From the NCBI RefSeq assembly GCF_042186555.1, contig NC_133329.1, positions 190,685,206 through 190,749,205 of the forward strand: DNA of 64,000 bases. Reading direction: 5' to 3'. Every line of letters starts with the position of its first letter. Position 1 is the stretch's first letter. A program made the position numbers and the translations under genes. The notes under the pieces were generated by a model, which saw only the letters and a list, made by a program, of their open reading frames with translations, was not told the DNA's origin and ran no database searches. This DNA comes from Aquarana catesbeiana. Lineage: Eukaryota; Chordata; Amphibia; Anura; Ranidae. This document shows positions 22,223 to 34,019 of this stretch, one piece after another.

Positions 22223-22256
22223 ATGCTGGAAAATCAACCATCGGCGGACAAATTAT
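22223..22256 (+). CDS. gspt1: Internal 34-nt exon of translation release factor eRF3 (GSPT1)
   Basis: The only convincing host coding sequence. Between AG (22221-22222) and GTAAGT (22257-22262) lie 34 nt. With one base from the previous exon and one from the next they read D-AGKSTIGGQI-M, the P-loop (G1 box, GxxxxGKS/T type) of the translational GTPase eRF3. eRF3 binds eRF1 and uses GTP hydrolysis to promote peptide release at stop codons in the cytoplasm. The wording STIGGQIM separates it from the relative HBS1L (STLMGH) and from EF-1 alpha (STTTGHL), as I recall those families. The upstream intron is phase 1 and the downstream intron phase 2. No neighbouring exon was recognised in the window, which implies large, repeat-filled introns. 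The length is unusual but both splice sites are strong. Confidence 0.8.
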
Positions 22257-22262
22257 GTAAGT
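22257..22262 (+). promoter_or_regulatory. gspt1: Splice donor of the eRF3 exon
   Basis: GTAAGT, a perfect consensus donor, directly after the P-loop codons. Confidence 0.78.
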
Positions 22263-22366
22263 AGACAAGACCTTTTCAGAAGAGATTTGTGATCATTATT
22301 AATAAAAGGTTTTGGTTGCATATTTGTTCATTGGAGGAATCCAATTTATCCAGTAGCACACTTAGC

Positions 22367-23358
22367 TTAACCACTTCAGCCCCGGAAGAATTTACCCCCT
22401 TCCTGACAAGAGCACTTTTTGCGATTCGGCACTGCGTCGCTTTAACTGACAATTGCGTGGTCGTGCGACGTGGCTCCCAAACAAAATTGATGTCCTTTTT
22501 TTCCCCACAAATAGAGCTTTCTTTTGGTGGTGTTTGATCGCCTCAGCGGTTTTTATTTTTTGCGCTATAAACAAAAAAATGCGACAATTTTGAAAGAAGC
22601 GCATTATTTTTTACTTTTTGCTATAATAAATATCCCCAAAAAATATCTAAAATTTTTTTTTTTTCCCCTCAGTTTAGGCGGATATGTATTCTACATATTT
22701 TTGGTAAAAAAAAAAAAAAAAAAAAAATTGCAATAAGCGCTTGATTGGGTTGCGCAAAAGTTATAGCGTTTACAAAATAGGGGATAATTTTATGGCATTT
22801 TTATTTATTTATTTATTTTACTAGTAATGGCAGCGATTTTTATTTTTATTTATTTTTTTATCGTGACTGCGACATGGCGGACACATCAGACATTTTTGAC
22901 ACATTTTTGGGACCATTGTCATTTATACAGCAATCAGTGCTATACAAATGCACTGATTCCTGTTTAAATGACACTGGCAGTGAAGGAGTTAACCACTAGG
23001 GGGCATTGTAGGGGTTAAGTATGTCCTGGGGAGTGTTTCTAACTGGGGGGGGTGGGGGTGGTGGCTACGTGTGACACATCACTGATCTCTGCTCCCGATC
23101 ACAGGGAGCAGAGATCAGTGACACTGTCACTAGGCAGAACAGGGAGATGCTTGTTTACATTAGCATCTCCCCGTTCGTTCTCTTCTCCATGAGGCGATCG
23201 CAGGTATCCCCGCAGTGATGGGGTCCGTGGGACCCGCAACCCGACTCACGGAGCTCCCGGCACGGCGGCAAATTTAATGGGACGTACGGGTACGCCCATT
23301 TGCCCAGCCGTGCCATTCTGCCGACGTACATCAGCGTGCGCCGGTCAGGAACAGGTTA
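22367..23358 (+). mobile_element. TTAA-family element, nearly full length
   Basis: Starts TTAACCACTTCAGCCCCGGA at 22367 and ends at a degraded 'ggttac' near 23358, about 990 bp. It shows the family layout: conserved left module ('cactgcgtcgctttaactga', 'acaaatagagctttctttt'), A/T-rich middle, then a GC-rich end ('tgatctctgctcccgatcac' pairing with 'gggagcagagatcagtga'). It lies about 110 bp downstream of the eRF3 exon in the same intron. No coding capacity. Confidence 0.85.
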
Positions 23359-23537
23359 CACACAACTGTGTCATGCCTTGTAAATTATCCAGGACAAAAT
23401 TGGCTGGGCTTTGGCTAATTAAACTTCTAAAAGCCCATTGCTGTATTTTAACATATATCTGAGCCCTTGTAAACCAACCCATTTAGTTAAAAATCTAGAT
23501 GCAAGATGGAACATTAGTGTGTGTGAATGTACATACT
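23359..23537. other. Putative unique intron DNA
   Basis: No repeat landmarks or exon-like features seen. With 22263-22366 this is one of the few stretches that may be original intron sequence. Confidence 0.4.
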
Positions 23538-24089
23538 ATATTGACAAAAGTATTGGGTTGCCTGCCTTTACACGCACATAAACTTTTAATGGCATCCCAG
23601 CCTTAGTCCGTAGGGTTCAATATTGAGTTGGCCCACCCTTTGCAGCTATAACAACATCAGCTCTTCTGGGAAGGCTCTTCACAAGGTTTAGGAGTGTGTC
23701 AATGGGAAAGTTTGACCATTCTTCCAGAAGCGCGTTTGTGAGGTCAGGCACTGATGTAGACGAGAAGGCCTGACTCAATTTCTGCTCTAATTAATCCCAA
23801 AGGTGTTCTATCGGGTTAAGCTCAGGACTCTCTGGAGGCCAGTCAAGTTCCTCCACCCCAAATTCTCTCATCCAGGTCTTTATAAAGCTTTTTGCACTGG
23901 TGCGCAGTCATGTTGAAACAGGAAGGGGCCATCCCTAAATTGTTCTCACGAAGTTGGGAGCATGAAATTGTCCAAAATGTCTTGGTATGCTGACTCCTTA
24001 AGAGTTCCCTTCACTGGAACGAAGGGGCCAAGCCCAACCCCTGAAAAGCTACCCCACACCATAATTCCCACTCCACCAAATTAATTATC
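23538..24089 (-). mobile_element. Tc1-like transposon fragment, C-terminal half, third family
   Basis: Begins with a terminal-repeat-like stretch ('attgacaaaagtattgggt') and continues with antisense transposase sequence. 'caaaggtgttctatcgggtt' is the antisense of the NPIEHLW-type motif that follows the second catalytic Asp, and 'gcgcagtcatgttgaaacag' that of the central region. It is degenerate and cut near 24089, so the DNA-binding half is missing. Confidence 0.8.
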
Positions 24090-24140
24090 CAACACTCATA
24101 CTGTTGGATCCAAACCCAGAAATTTGAGGGGAGACGAGTT

Positions 24141-24790
24141 CCAAACAGCCTGTCACTTTTGTCACGTGATAGTCATTTGAATATCATCAAATTTACTAAC
24201 ATAAAGCGGAACCTCCTTAATCTGTATTCTGATAAAACCTTACATGTTTTATCCAATGGTGTTCGTTTCTCCAACCATTGCATACCTACAGTTTGGTCCC
24301 TTTTATCTCCCAGCCTTGTGTCTTTTGATAAAAAGAAAAGAATTTGGCTATCCTATCCGGTTTCTTATACATGTGGACTCAAGACCTTGCCGCATGCATA
24401 CTGTCCAAGAGTTTTGTTTCTGCCAACCGAAGGAAGAGTTCAAAATACAGAAATATATCAATTGTGGTACAGTTCATGTAGTTTTCCTAAGCCAATGCAG
24501 TGCGTTGGTTGTACGATTTGTCTACTTCGTTCACGCATAGCAGAACATTATTGTGATGGTATAAATTAAAATGCTAAAAACATCTCCACCATATCCAAAC
24601 ACTTTAGGGATGTGCATAAAGGCAATATGAGTTCTTTCAGCTTTAATGGTGTTGAGCGAGTGTTGCCGGCAACACGTGGTGGGGATAGATACTGTAGATT
24701 ATTAGAGTGTGAGGTCTACTTGATTTTCAGATCAGACCCACATCCCTCTTGGTGTTAACCATAGATAGGATGTGAATTTGTACTTGAAAT
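24141..24790 (+). pseudogene. Penelope-like element, GIY-YIG endonuclease end
   Basis: Penelope-like retroelements carry a C-terminal GIY-YIG nuclease after the reverse transcriptase. In the plus frame starting at 24244 the sequence reads FKIQKYINCGTVHVVFLSQC, the usual entry to that domain (beta-strand before the GIY motif). After frameshifts it gives RSRIAEH near 24530 and, around 24590-24720, ISTISKHFRDVHKGN and RYCRLLECEVYLIFRSDP, typical of the domain's end. The GIY/YIG motif itself is garbled (VVRFVYF). Stops and frameshifts show it is dead. The RT part is absent. Confidence 0.65.
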
Positions 24791-24813
24791 TATGTGTATG
24801 TGTATATAGATAT

Positions 24814-25271
24814 ACCGTATTTATCAGCGTATAACATGCACCTTTTCCCCCTGAAAATCAGGGGGAAATTGTGTGTGGGTGTTATTCGCAGATTCCTGCT
24901 GCCTTGGAGTGGAAGGAGGGGATGGATGCCGCTGGATTACACTCAGCCGCGATCTCCTATGTATCTGGTGCTCACTCACACACGGTTCCGCCCTCCTGGC
25001 CTGGCATTGGACCACTGTTCTGTGCATCATATGAGGTGGGAACTGTGAGTGACTGAGCACCGGATACACAGGAGATCGCGGATCTGTGTAATCCAGCACT
25101 GGCGAGGCTGCAATGATTGGCAAAAACGAGTCTACAGATGGACACTAAACAGGCTGCATTGATGGGCAGTGATGAGGCTGCATTGATGGGCACTGACTTA
25201 CTTTAAATTTTTAAGGTTTTTCCTGAAACTTCCCTCAAAGTTAAGGTGCGTGTTATACGCCGATAAATCCG
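24814..25271. mobile_element. Palindromic MITE, copy 2 (ACCGTATTTATC ends)
   Basis: Left end ACCGTATTTATCAGCGTATA, right end 'cgtgttatacgccgataaat', the same family as 3866-4454 but with a different and less perfect interior. The tandem 'ggctgcattgatgggca' motif at 25149-25190 corresponds to the 14-bp tandem in copy 1. Followed by a short GATA-type microsatellite (25272-25300). Confidence 0.8.
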
Positions 25272-25310
25272 GGAGATAGATAGATGGATATATCTATCTA
25301 TTTTTTTTTT

Positions 25311-25475
25311 TTCATACATCATGGGACACAGAGTCAGGCTAATATTCATTACCTGCTGGGTTATACTTCATCATCAGGTGAATGTACACTGGTAGACCAA
25401 AGGCCTTCAGACAGGAAGTAATCCCCTATATAACCCCTCCCATACAGGAAGCACTTCAGTTTTTTACCAGTGTCT
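25311..25475 (+). repeat. Left terminal repeat of DIRS copy C
   Basis: Contains 'catacatcatgggacacag', 'cattacctgctgggttatac' and 'ccctatataacccctcccat'. Its reverse complement is found at 35228-35391 with scattered mismatches. Confidence 0.9.
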
Positions 25476-25695
25476 GCAAGGTGGTTGGCACAGTTTATTT
25501 GAGCTCTCTGAGCTCCAGGTCACTAGTTCCAAAAATGAATCAAGGGATTGACCGATCATGTCCATTTGACACAGGCTTTTATGCTTAGATAAATGGTACC
25601 TGAGCCTCGCAAAGAAGACTCAAGATCCTGCGAGGTGGGAGTGAAGAGACACAACAGCTAGTGGATGAATATATTGGGCAGTAGCATTATCGGTT

Positions 25696-28600
25696 ATGGC
25701 AGCCCCAATAAAGGTGATATATGACATGAGAGGTCTATGTTCACCACAAAAAAGGTGTCGTCTCTGGCAAGAACTACGCCACCTTGGGGGTGACGTGGTT
25801 TTCTTGCAGGAAATGCACTTTGTGAAGGATTCCATTCCGAACATGCCCATGCACTTGTTTAACCAGTGGTTTCATGCACCATCCCCGATTGCGAGAGCTA
25901 GGGGGGTAACAATAACCTTTAGAAAGACATGTCCAATGGATGTAATAGCCTCACAAATAGACCCAGAGGGTCGCTTTCTGTTTGTAAAGGGAAGACTACA
26001 CGGCTTCTGCTATACATTTGCTTCAATATATGCGCCAAATACCGGAATGGTCAATTTCCTTGTAAAGACTCTGAAGCTGTTGGAGAAATTTAGGGAGGGC
26101 CTTTTGATTCTGGGGGGGGGGGGGGGGGGTGGGGGGGGGATTTTAACTTTACCCTAGATTCAAAGATAGATAAGTCAACGGGCAAAACCCCCATATCCTT
26201 TAAAGCGCTAAAACAGCTCTTACGTTCTTTCCACTTGGTGGATGGATAGCGTGTAACACATTATGGGAAAAGGGATTATAGTTATTCCAAAATACACGAT
26301 ACTTATTCTCGCTTAGATCTTTTTTTGGTAGACCAGTTCTATCTTGAAAGGACCCGCTCTTTTACTATAGAGCCAATAACGATTTCAGACCATGCCCCGA
26401 TTTCCGTGACTTTCCTTCCGATTTCTGCAGGCCACCTAGAAAGAACCTGGCGGTTGAATGAATCTTTACTGGACGATAATAAAGTGGTGGAGGCATTATC
26501 TTGTAAGATAAAAATATATTTTGAAACAAATATGCCTGGAAAAGTGTCTGAGAAGGCTGTGTGGGAAGCTCACAAATCAGTGATCAGGGGGGAACTTGAT
26601 AGCACACGGGTCTCAGATCAAAAAGAGAAACAAAAAGAAATATTAGATTTATTGAAAGAAATTAATTAGAGATCAAACATAAGACACTTGGACCCAGCAG
26701 ATTCCCAACAATTGGAGCATTTGAGACATAACTTAGCACAATGCTTAGACCGTAAAGCTAAAAATAAGCGCAGATACTATGTGCATTAGTTTTATGAGCA
26801 GGGCAATAAATGTGGTCGGCTGCTTGCTAGACAGCTTAAAAAACAGCAAGAATCCAGGCATGTTCATAGTCCAATAGTCCACAATAAAAAGATAGTGGAA
26901 TCTCAAGCCATTGCGCTAGAATTTCACAAATTTTATAAGGCTTTATATAATATTCATGCTGTTTCGCCGAGTGCGACGAAGGAACAGCGTAAATTAGAAA
27001 TTCAAGAGTATATAGAAGACTCAGCCCTGCCCTCGCTGCTGCCCACGGTAATTGAAGAAATAGATAGACCAATCTCTATTAAATAAACAAAGTAATATTA
27101 AGTCTGCCAAAAGGTAAAAGCCCAGGACCAGATGGGTTCACCAATTCATACTATAAGAAATGTATTACCAGATTAGGAGGCCCGCTATGTAGCTACTTTA
27201 ATTCAATTAATGCTTCTAATCCATTACCTCCAGAGGCCTTGTTGGCATACATAACGATACTTCCTGAACCAGGGAAAGATACCCAGCAGTGCGTGAATTA
27301 CAGACCCATCTCCTTGTTAAACTCAGACACTAAGGTTTTAGCAAAAATTCTGGCTCTTCGGTTACAGGATCATATTGAAGCTAGTTCACTCTGATCAGAC
27401 GGGCTTTATGAAGGGTCGTGAGGCCAGAGATAACACCATTCGGGCATTACACACCCTCCATTGGATGCAACACGGCCCTGACAAGGCCCCAAGAGTGATA
27501 TTGTCAATGGATGCCGAAAAGGCGTTTGACAGGGTGAACTGGAGATTCATGATGGAGGTACGAAGGCGGATGGGTCTGGGGGAACGCATGATGGGCTTGG
27601 TTGCAGCATTATATGCGACACCGAGAGTGAGAGTTAAAGTAAATGGCACACTGTCAGATTATATCCAAATAGGTAATGGCACAAGACAGGGGTGTCCATT
27701 ATCCCAGTTGTTGTTCGCTATGATATTAGAACCATTCCTTTGCAAAGTGAGGGAAAATATTGAGATTCAGGGGGTACGGATTGGATCAGTTGAATACAAA
27801 GTCTCGGCATATGCCGACGACTTATTCTATCTTTCATCACCACAGACATCACTGCCGGCTTTGATGGCAGAGGTTTCTAAGTTTGGAGATTTATCCAACT
27901 TCAAAATAAATTTTGAAAAGTCTGTTACCTAGTCATGTCCCCTTTGGGATGAAAACGATTTTGCAAAATTCTTATCCCTTTTATTTGGAACAAAAACTCA
28001 TTGGCATATTTAGGAATACATCACAGCAGATCCTAAACTGCTGTATGGTTTAAACTATGGTCCCTTAATGAAGGGGGTAATGGGGGACCTGCAGAAATGG
28101 AGGGGCTGGTTATTAACGTGGTTTGGAAGGGTCAGCGCCATAAAGATGAGTGTATTACCCAAAATAATTTTATCTTTTACACACAGTGCCAATTACACTC
28201 CCACAAAGTTTTTTTTAAAACCTTACGAAAGGCCTTCATAACATTTGTATGGAGCGATAAACATCCCAGATTGGCATATGATATTTTGTGTAGAGGCAAA
28301 TTGGAAGGAGGAATGGGACTACCAGATGTAGCTTTATATTATAGAGCAATGTCTTTAGTGCGGATCCTGAACTGGAGCCACGACTCTTTAAAGAAAATAT
28401 GGGTCCCCTTAGAGCAGATAATGGCCGGCAGGAAGCCAGGGGTCTTTCAAAATGGACGTCACCATTAACAAAGAGCACACTTTTTTGATTTGGGATAAAT
28501 TAAATCAATCAAGGGACTATGCCCCTCGGATATCCCCTCTGACCCTATTGGAGGGGTACCCATGGTTTCCTCCAGTGGAGGAGGTGGGATTTTTTTGGAG

Positions 28601-29449
28601 CTTGGGGGAGGGATGGGGACACGACATGTGGCAAATTTGCCCCTTATAGAACATTAACCCCCCTGTGAGATTTGACATTGAAAATGGGGAGGGTACCTAT
28701 GGAGGAGTGGAGATACCACCAATTGGGGTGCTTTTTCAAGGGATTGAAACCCTGGACGAGACCAGCGAGTACTCTTACTGCTTTCGAATACATGTGTGTA
28801 AATATACCCATTGAAAGACATTTGTCATAGATATATAGATTGGTTCTCGCGACACAAAACCAAACGGTTCCATATTTTATTAGGGAATGGGAAGGAGAAT
28901 TGGGCCAAAATCTTACCACAGTACAAATTAAGAAACTCATTAACCTGATGCACTTTGTCTATAAGCTCACAGATCCAAGAAATGTCATATACATTTTTGA
29001 CTAGGTGGTATTGCACCCCAGTTAAGATAGCAAAGATGTTCCCGACGGCAGATGCCAGATGTTGGAGAGGGTGCGGACAGAAAGGCACCTTTCTCCACCT
29101 ATGGTGGTCTTGCCCTAAGATTAAGATGTTCTGGGAAGCAATCGCTCCTTGGGTTGAAAATTTATCCCCCGGACCAATAGAGGTGACGCCCTGGAATTTT
29201 TTGTTTCATGGAACTTCAATGTCTGTTAGAGCTTATAAGAATAGTGTTATTCCACACTTGCTAAATGCTGCCAAATCATTAATACCTAGGCTATGGAAAC
29301 AAACTAGAAGTCCAACCTTGGTAGACTGGAAGAAAGAGGTTAACTTAATAATGGAGGCCGAAAGATGGGTCCATGCAGTAAAAGACAGGAAAGATAAAAA
29401 CACTGAAATATGGGCAGGATGGGTGCGCTGCTTGAAAGAGATTAGATAG
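25696..29449 (+). pseudogene. LINE ORF2: endonuclease, reverse transcriptase, zinc knuckle
   Basis: The protein drives target-primed reverse transcription. Endonuclease begins MAAPIKVIYDMRGLCSPQKR with VVFLQEMHF (metal-binding Glu) at about 25800 and ends with ISDHAPISV (SDH at 26385-26393). The reverse transcriptase shows KAFDRVNW near 27520, TRQGCPLS near 27690 and SAYADDLFYL (YADD at 27810-27821). The C-terminal CCHC-type motif is CWRGCGQKG..HLWWSC at 29060-29115, a Tx1/L1 trait. A G run at 26116-26140 has shifted the frame and removed the conserved GGDFN. Further frameshifts occur near 26670, 27080 and 27930. Not functional. Confidence 0.9.
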
Positions 29450-29521
29450 AGTAATGATATAAAGAGCTGTGTGGTCTCTGGGTTCGATTGCGGGTGTCCG
29501 GGGGGGGGGGGATAGATAGAT

Positions 29522-29644
<123 letters not shown>

Positions 29645-30937
29645 AATTTTGTTGAATTTTTTTTTTCTCTCTTCCTCTTCCCCCTTATTTGCATTTTTTC
29701 ACGTGCTTTTTTTTTTCTCTTCAAGGATGGAATGTCTTTTAAATTTTGTTGATTTGGAAGGGGAGTATGAAGCACAATGGAAATACTATATCTAGAGGAA
29801 GAGATGAGACGAGAGGGGGAGGGAGCACTACTGGTGTAGGGGTGGGAGAAATAAGTAAAGGGGAAGGAATTGTTTAAATGAGTTATTGGGGGTTGGGGCT
29901 TCTTCCTTTTTTTTTTTTTTTTTTTTTGATTGTCTGAAGGGGAAGAATCGTTAAAGATAAAGATAAAACATATTTATTTGGATAAACTCGAATATTGTAG
30001 ACTTGAAGTATGAATTAATGTATATAATGGAAAATTAAATAAAAATTTGATAATAAAAAAAAAGATCCTGCAAGGTTTTGCCTGTAACGTCGCCTCTGGG
30101 CGTTGGATCCTGCGGGGTGGAAATCCTGGACACTACAGCGCTAAGGCATTTCCTGCAGGGTGCTGTTCAGGTCGAAGGTAGTGGACCCTAAACATGAAAG
30201 GGTACACAGTCCTTGAAGGTCCTAGTGACAGGAACCCGCTGTGAAGGGTTAAGATTGGGCTTTTAGTTTCTAAGTGACCCTGCGCCTGGATGGTTAAGTG
30301 AAACACCTTTTTATTGTGGTGGTGTCCCAGTGATTGTAACAATCAGTCAAGCTAGCTAAAGGTTGGACACCTGTGTGTGGTGACCATATGGGGGAGTTCT
30401 GGGCTAGCTGTGGGTGTTTGCAAAGTGTACCTTTTTTTGCTTATGTCTGGCTGTTTTTTACTTGTATGATGGCACATGATGGTGCGCCATTTCGCCTTGG
30501 TTCGCCATGGCGCACGTGTGTTCGCAAGAGTGCCGCTAGGCTCAGCAGTTTGGCAGCCATGGTGCATGCGGCTTCGCCCGCACATGCGCCATAGCCTTTA
30601 TCTGGACGCACAAATTTGTGTCATAAGCGAATACAGTCACCCCTATTCGCCGGGACCACGCATATGCGTGCGCACACAGGCATGGAATGTTCCGGCGCAC
30701 ACCCAAGCATGTGGTGCTTCGAGAAGGCAGCTGTGGGACACAGAGCAGGCTCTGAAACAAACACTTGCAGTGGTTCTTTTTTCCTTACCCGGGTCACGTG
30801 AGTCACCAGGTGTTGCTTGGCAGGCTAAAGCTGCTTTTTAACAGGATTGTTGCATAGGGGCTTGGTGAGCCCTATTAAAGGGTCTCCCTTCTGAGGTTTT
30901 TTATTACACCCAAGTACTCTTTGTTTGCAGGCATTGA

Positions 30938-32280
30938 ATGTCTTCCAAAAAGAGGAGTGGGACTAACACCACAGGGAAGGGCACACCTACGTCATCAGTA
31001 GTTCCTGATGAACCTAGTCGTAACCCTAGTGTTGTATCCCCTGAAAGACCAGAGGCTCCCGGGCACTCTGAGCCACTACGCCTATCTGGTATTGTGCCTA
31101 CAGTCAACGTTGCTGCTTCACCCTTTATCACTAAGGATGAATTGTCTTCAGCCCTAGCCGGGTTAAAGCACGGGATTGCCGGCATGTTTGCCTCCATCCC
31201 GCAGCGTGGCAGGAAGCGTGACCGATCTCCCTCCCTGGAGTCTCCTCGTTTGGAACAGGAATGGGTTGAGGATGGGGGAAGAGCTTAAAGCTCAGGATTT
31301 GGTGGGGTGCCCGGCAGACGAGTCTGCTTCCGAGCAATCTGGACAAGAGGATATCCAATCGATGTCTGCCTCTGTCGCAGAGGTTTTTGATCCAGACTCT
31401 GACCGAAATGGTTCATTCTGCCTTTAAGTTGCCTCTTACAGAGGTGACTGATCCCCCCTGGTCCTCTGTGGGATCTCTGAGACCTTTTCAGGTTGCACAG
31501 ACTTTCCCGCTACACCCCCTTTTGGAACAGACGGTGTATGTGGATTGGGAACATGCTCCTAAAGGTTTTCCCTTTTTATATCCTATGGATGAAAAGTTTG
31601 TTAAAAAAAAATGGAGCATGGCAGCCGTAGACACAGCAGTCTCTTCCTTAAACAAGAACTTAACTTGTCCGGTAGATAACGCACAGGGCTTGAAAGAACC
31701 TGTTGACAAGAAATTGGAATTATGAAAAGCTTCCTTTTCCTTGGCCAGTTCAGCTATTCAGCCAGCTGTTGCAGCAGTTGGTATTTGCCAGTCCGTAAAG
31801 GATCAGGTCAAACGGCCTGATAGGCCTAGCCAGGAGGATGATCTGCCTGAAAGTAAGACAGATATTTCTCGAGCCCTGTGTTTTTCTGTTGATACTTTAA
31901 AGGATTCAGTACAGCAGGTTTCTCGTCTGGCTCTCTTGTCTGTACATTTGCGCAGACTATTATGGCTTAAGAACTGGTCAGCCGAGCTTCCTTGTAAAAA
32001 GTTATTGGCTGGTTTCCCGTTTCCTGGGGAACGTTTATTCAGTGATCACTTGGACAAATATATCCAAAAGATTTCCAGAGGGAAGAGTTCTCTACTTCCT
32101 GTGAAGAAAAGCACCAAACGTCCCTCGTTTAAAAACCCAGGGACTGCTTCCTCAAATGTCTTAACTTCAGGGCGGTTCTGCTGCCAACAGGACGCTAGGG
32201 ACAGGGGTAAGCCGCAAGGCCAGGGCCAGAAAAAGCCCTGGGTCCAAAATTCTTCCAAACCCAGCATCAAGCCCTCCTTT
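30938..32280 (+). pseudogene. DIRS gag-like region, copy C
   Basis: Starts MSSKKRSGTNTTGKGTPTSS at 30938, low complexity and Ser/Thr/Pro-rich like copy A. Conserved blocks include SLNKNLTCPVDNAQ (about 31650) and AIQPAVAAVGICQSV (31755). The segment GKPQGQGQKKPW near 32210 is basic. One frameshift lies near 31285 and a nonsense codon (TGA) at about 31725. After that, a single open frame runs from the gag core straight into the reverse transcriptase (31741-33423). Confidence 0.75.
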
Positions 32281-33680
32281 TTAGGGGGCGCTTCCACACC
32301 ATCGGGTGGTGGGAAGGCTGCTGCACTTTGCAGACATTTGGAAAACAACAATTCAGGACAAGTGGGTCACCAATTATTATGCGGTTACAAGCTGGAGTTA
32401 CGAGGGATGCCCCCCTCAGAGGTTTCTAAGATCCAGCGTTCCCTCAGATCCTCCAAAAAAAACGTATTGCTTCAGGCACTACATCTAATGCATCAGGCCG
32501 TGATTGTAGAAGTTCCAGTAACCCAAAGGGGCACAGGGCTTTGCTCAAACCTTTTTACGGTTCAGAAACCAAACGGGGACTCGAGGCCCATTTTGGACCC
32601 GAGATCCCTGAACAAGTATCTTTTGATAGAGTCCTTTTGGATGGAGTCTGTCTGCTCAGTAGTAATAACCTCACTCCAAAGGGGAGACTTTTTAGCCTCC
32701 ATTGATATAAAGGACGCGTACCTACACCTACCTATCTTTCAGCCTCATCAGAGGTTCCTAGTTTTTGCAGTAGAGGAACGTCATTTTCAGTTTGTGGCTC
32801 TACCCTTCGTGCTTGCTACAGCTCCCTGGGTGTTCACAAAGGTCCTAGCACCAGTACTGGGTCGTTTAAGGGCCCAAGGGATCCTGGTGCTCGGGTATCT
32901 GGATGACTTCCTGTTCAGAGACCACTTAGTACAGGCTCTAGAACGGAGTATAATTTACACAGTAAGGTATTTGAAAAGCTTAGGCTCGATCGTAAACACC
33001 GATAAGTCAGCCTTGAGACCAGCTCAAAGCCTAAAATATTTAGGTCTATTTCTAAACCAGGTCCAAGCAAGAGTATTCTTGCCACCCGTAAAGATCTGTG
33101 CCCTGAAGGATCAGATGCATCTAGTAAGGGGCACCAGACGACCCTCCATTCGGCTCTGTATGAGCCTTCTAGGGAGGATGGTATCCTCCGAGGCAGTGCC
33201 CTATGCCCAATTCCATTCCAGGCATTTACAGCAAGACATCTTGTTGGCTTGGAACAGAGGAAGAAAAGCGCTGTATTACCCAATGTGCTCATCTCCCCAG
33301 GCATGCTTAAGCCTAAACTGGTGGTTGCAGGCTCAGAACCTGCGAAAGGGAAAATCCTTTCTCCTGGTAACTTGGAGAGTACTAACAGATGCCAGTCTCT
33401 CTCTGGCTGGGGAGCGACCCTAGATGGGCTCAAAGCTCAAGGGAAATGGTCAGGGACAGAGCAGACCCTGCCCATCAACGTCCAAGAATTACGGGCAGTA
33501 TGTCCCATCAGGGTTCTATCCAACAATGCCACGGCAGTGGCCTATATAAACCACCAAGGTGGTACTAGAAGTCGTTCATCTCTGAAGGTGAACTACATAC
33601 TAGCCTGGGCAGAGGGACATGTACCAATAAAATCGGCAGTCCATAGGAGTAGAGAACTGGAAGGCAGATTATCTCAGCCA
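32281..33680 (+). pseudogene. DIRS reverse transcriptase-RNase H, copy C
   Basis: The best-preserved polymerase of the window. LFTVQKPNGDSRPILDPRSL is followed by FLASIDIKDAYLHLPI (first catalytic Asp) near 32700, FQFVALPFVLATAPWVFTK, and LGYLDDFLF with YLDD at 32896-32907. RNase H follows with VLTDASLSLAGERP (frameshift at 33420), QELRAV (catalytic Glu) near 33490 and LSNNATAVAYINHQGGTRS near 33520, where the usual catalytic Asp (SDN) is replaced by Asn (SNN). That substitution plus the frameshift argues against activity. Confidence 0.9.
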
Positions 33681-34019
33681 CCAGCAGATCCAGGTTCAAC
33701 AACAAGCTACAGCAGTTTGTGTCTCGAACAAGACATCCTCTGGCAATTGGAGCAGATGCTCTGATAGTTCAATGGGGCCAGTACTCCCTGGTTTATGCTT
33801 TCCCTACGATCCCTCTCCTTCCACATTTGTTGCGCAGTATTTGGAGAGGAGTTCCAGTCATTCTGGTGGCACCAGCCTGGCCCAGAAGGCCCTGGTTCCC
33901 GGAGATTGTGAGACTGATGATAGACGGGCCATGGATGCTTCCACATCGCCCCGATCTACTGTCTCAAGGTCCTATATTCCACCCCAATTTACAGTCTCTA
34001 AATTTGAAGGCATGGCTAT

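Noticed and set aside
24159..24569. 136-codon plus-strand frame as an unknown host gene
   Set aside because: Adjacent frames give Penelope GIY-YIG sequence with stops; it is part of that remnant.
26116..26140. Long G run as a G-quadruplex regulatory element
   Set aside because: It lies in a dead LINE where GGDFN-coding sequence should be; homopolymer expansion is the simpler explanation. Similar G or C runs at 2217, 40552, 50960 and 58932 also lack context.
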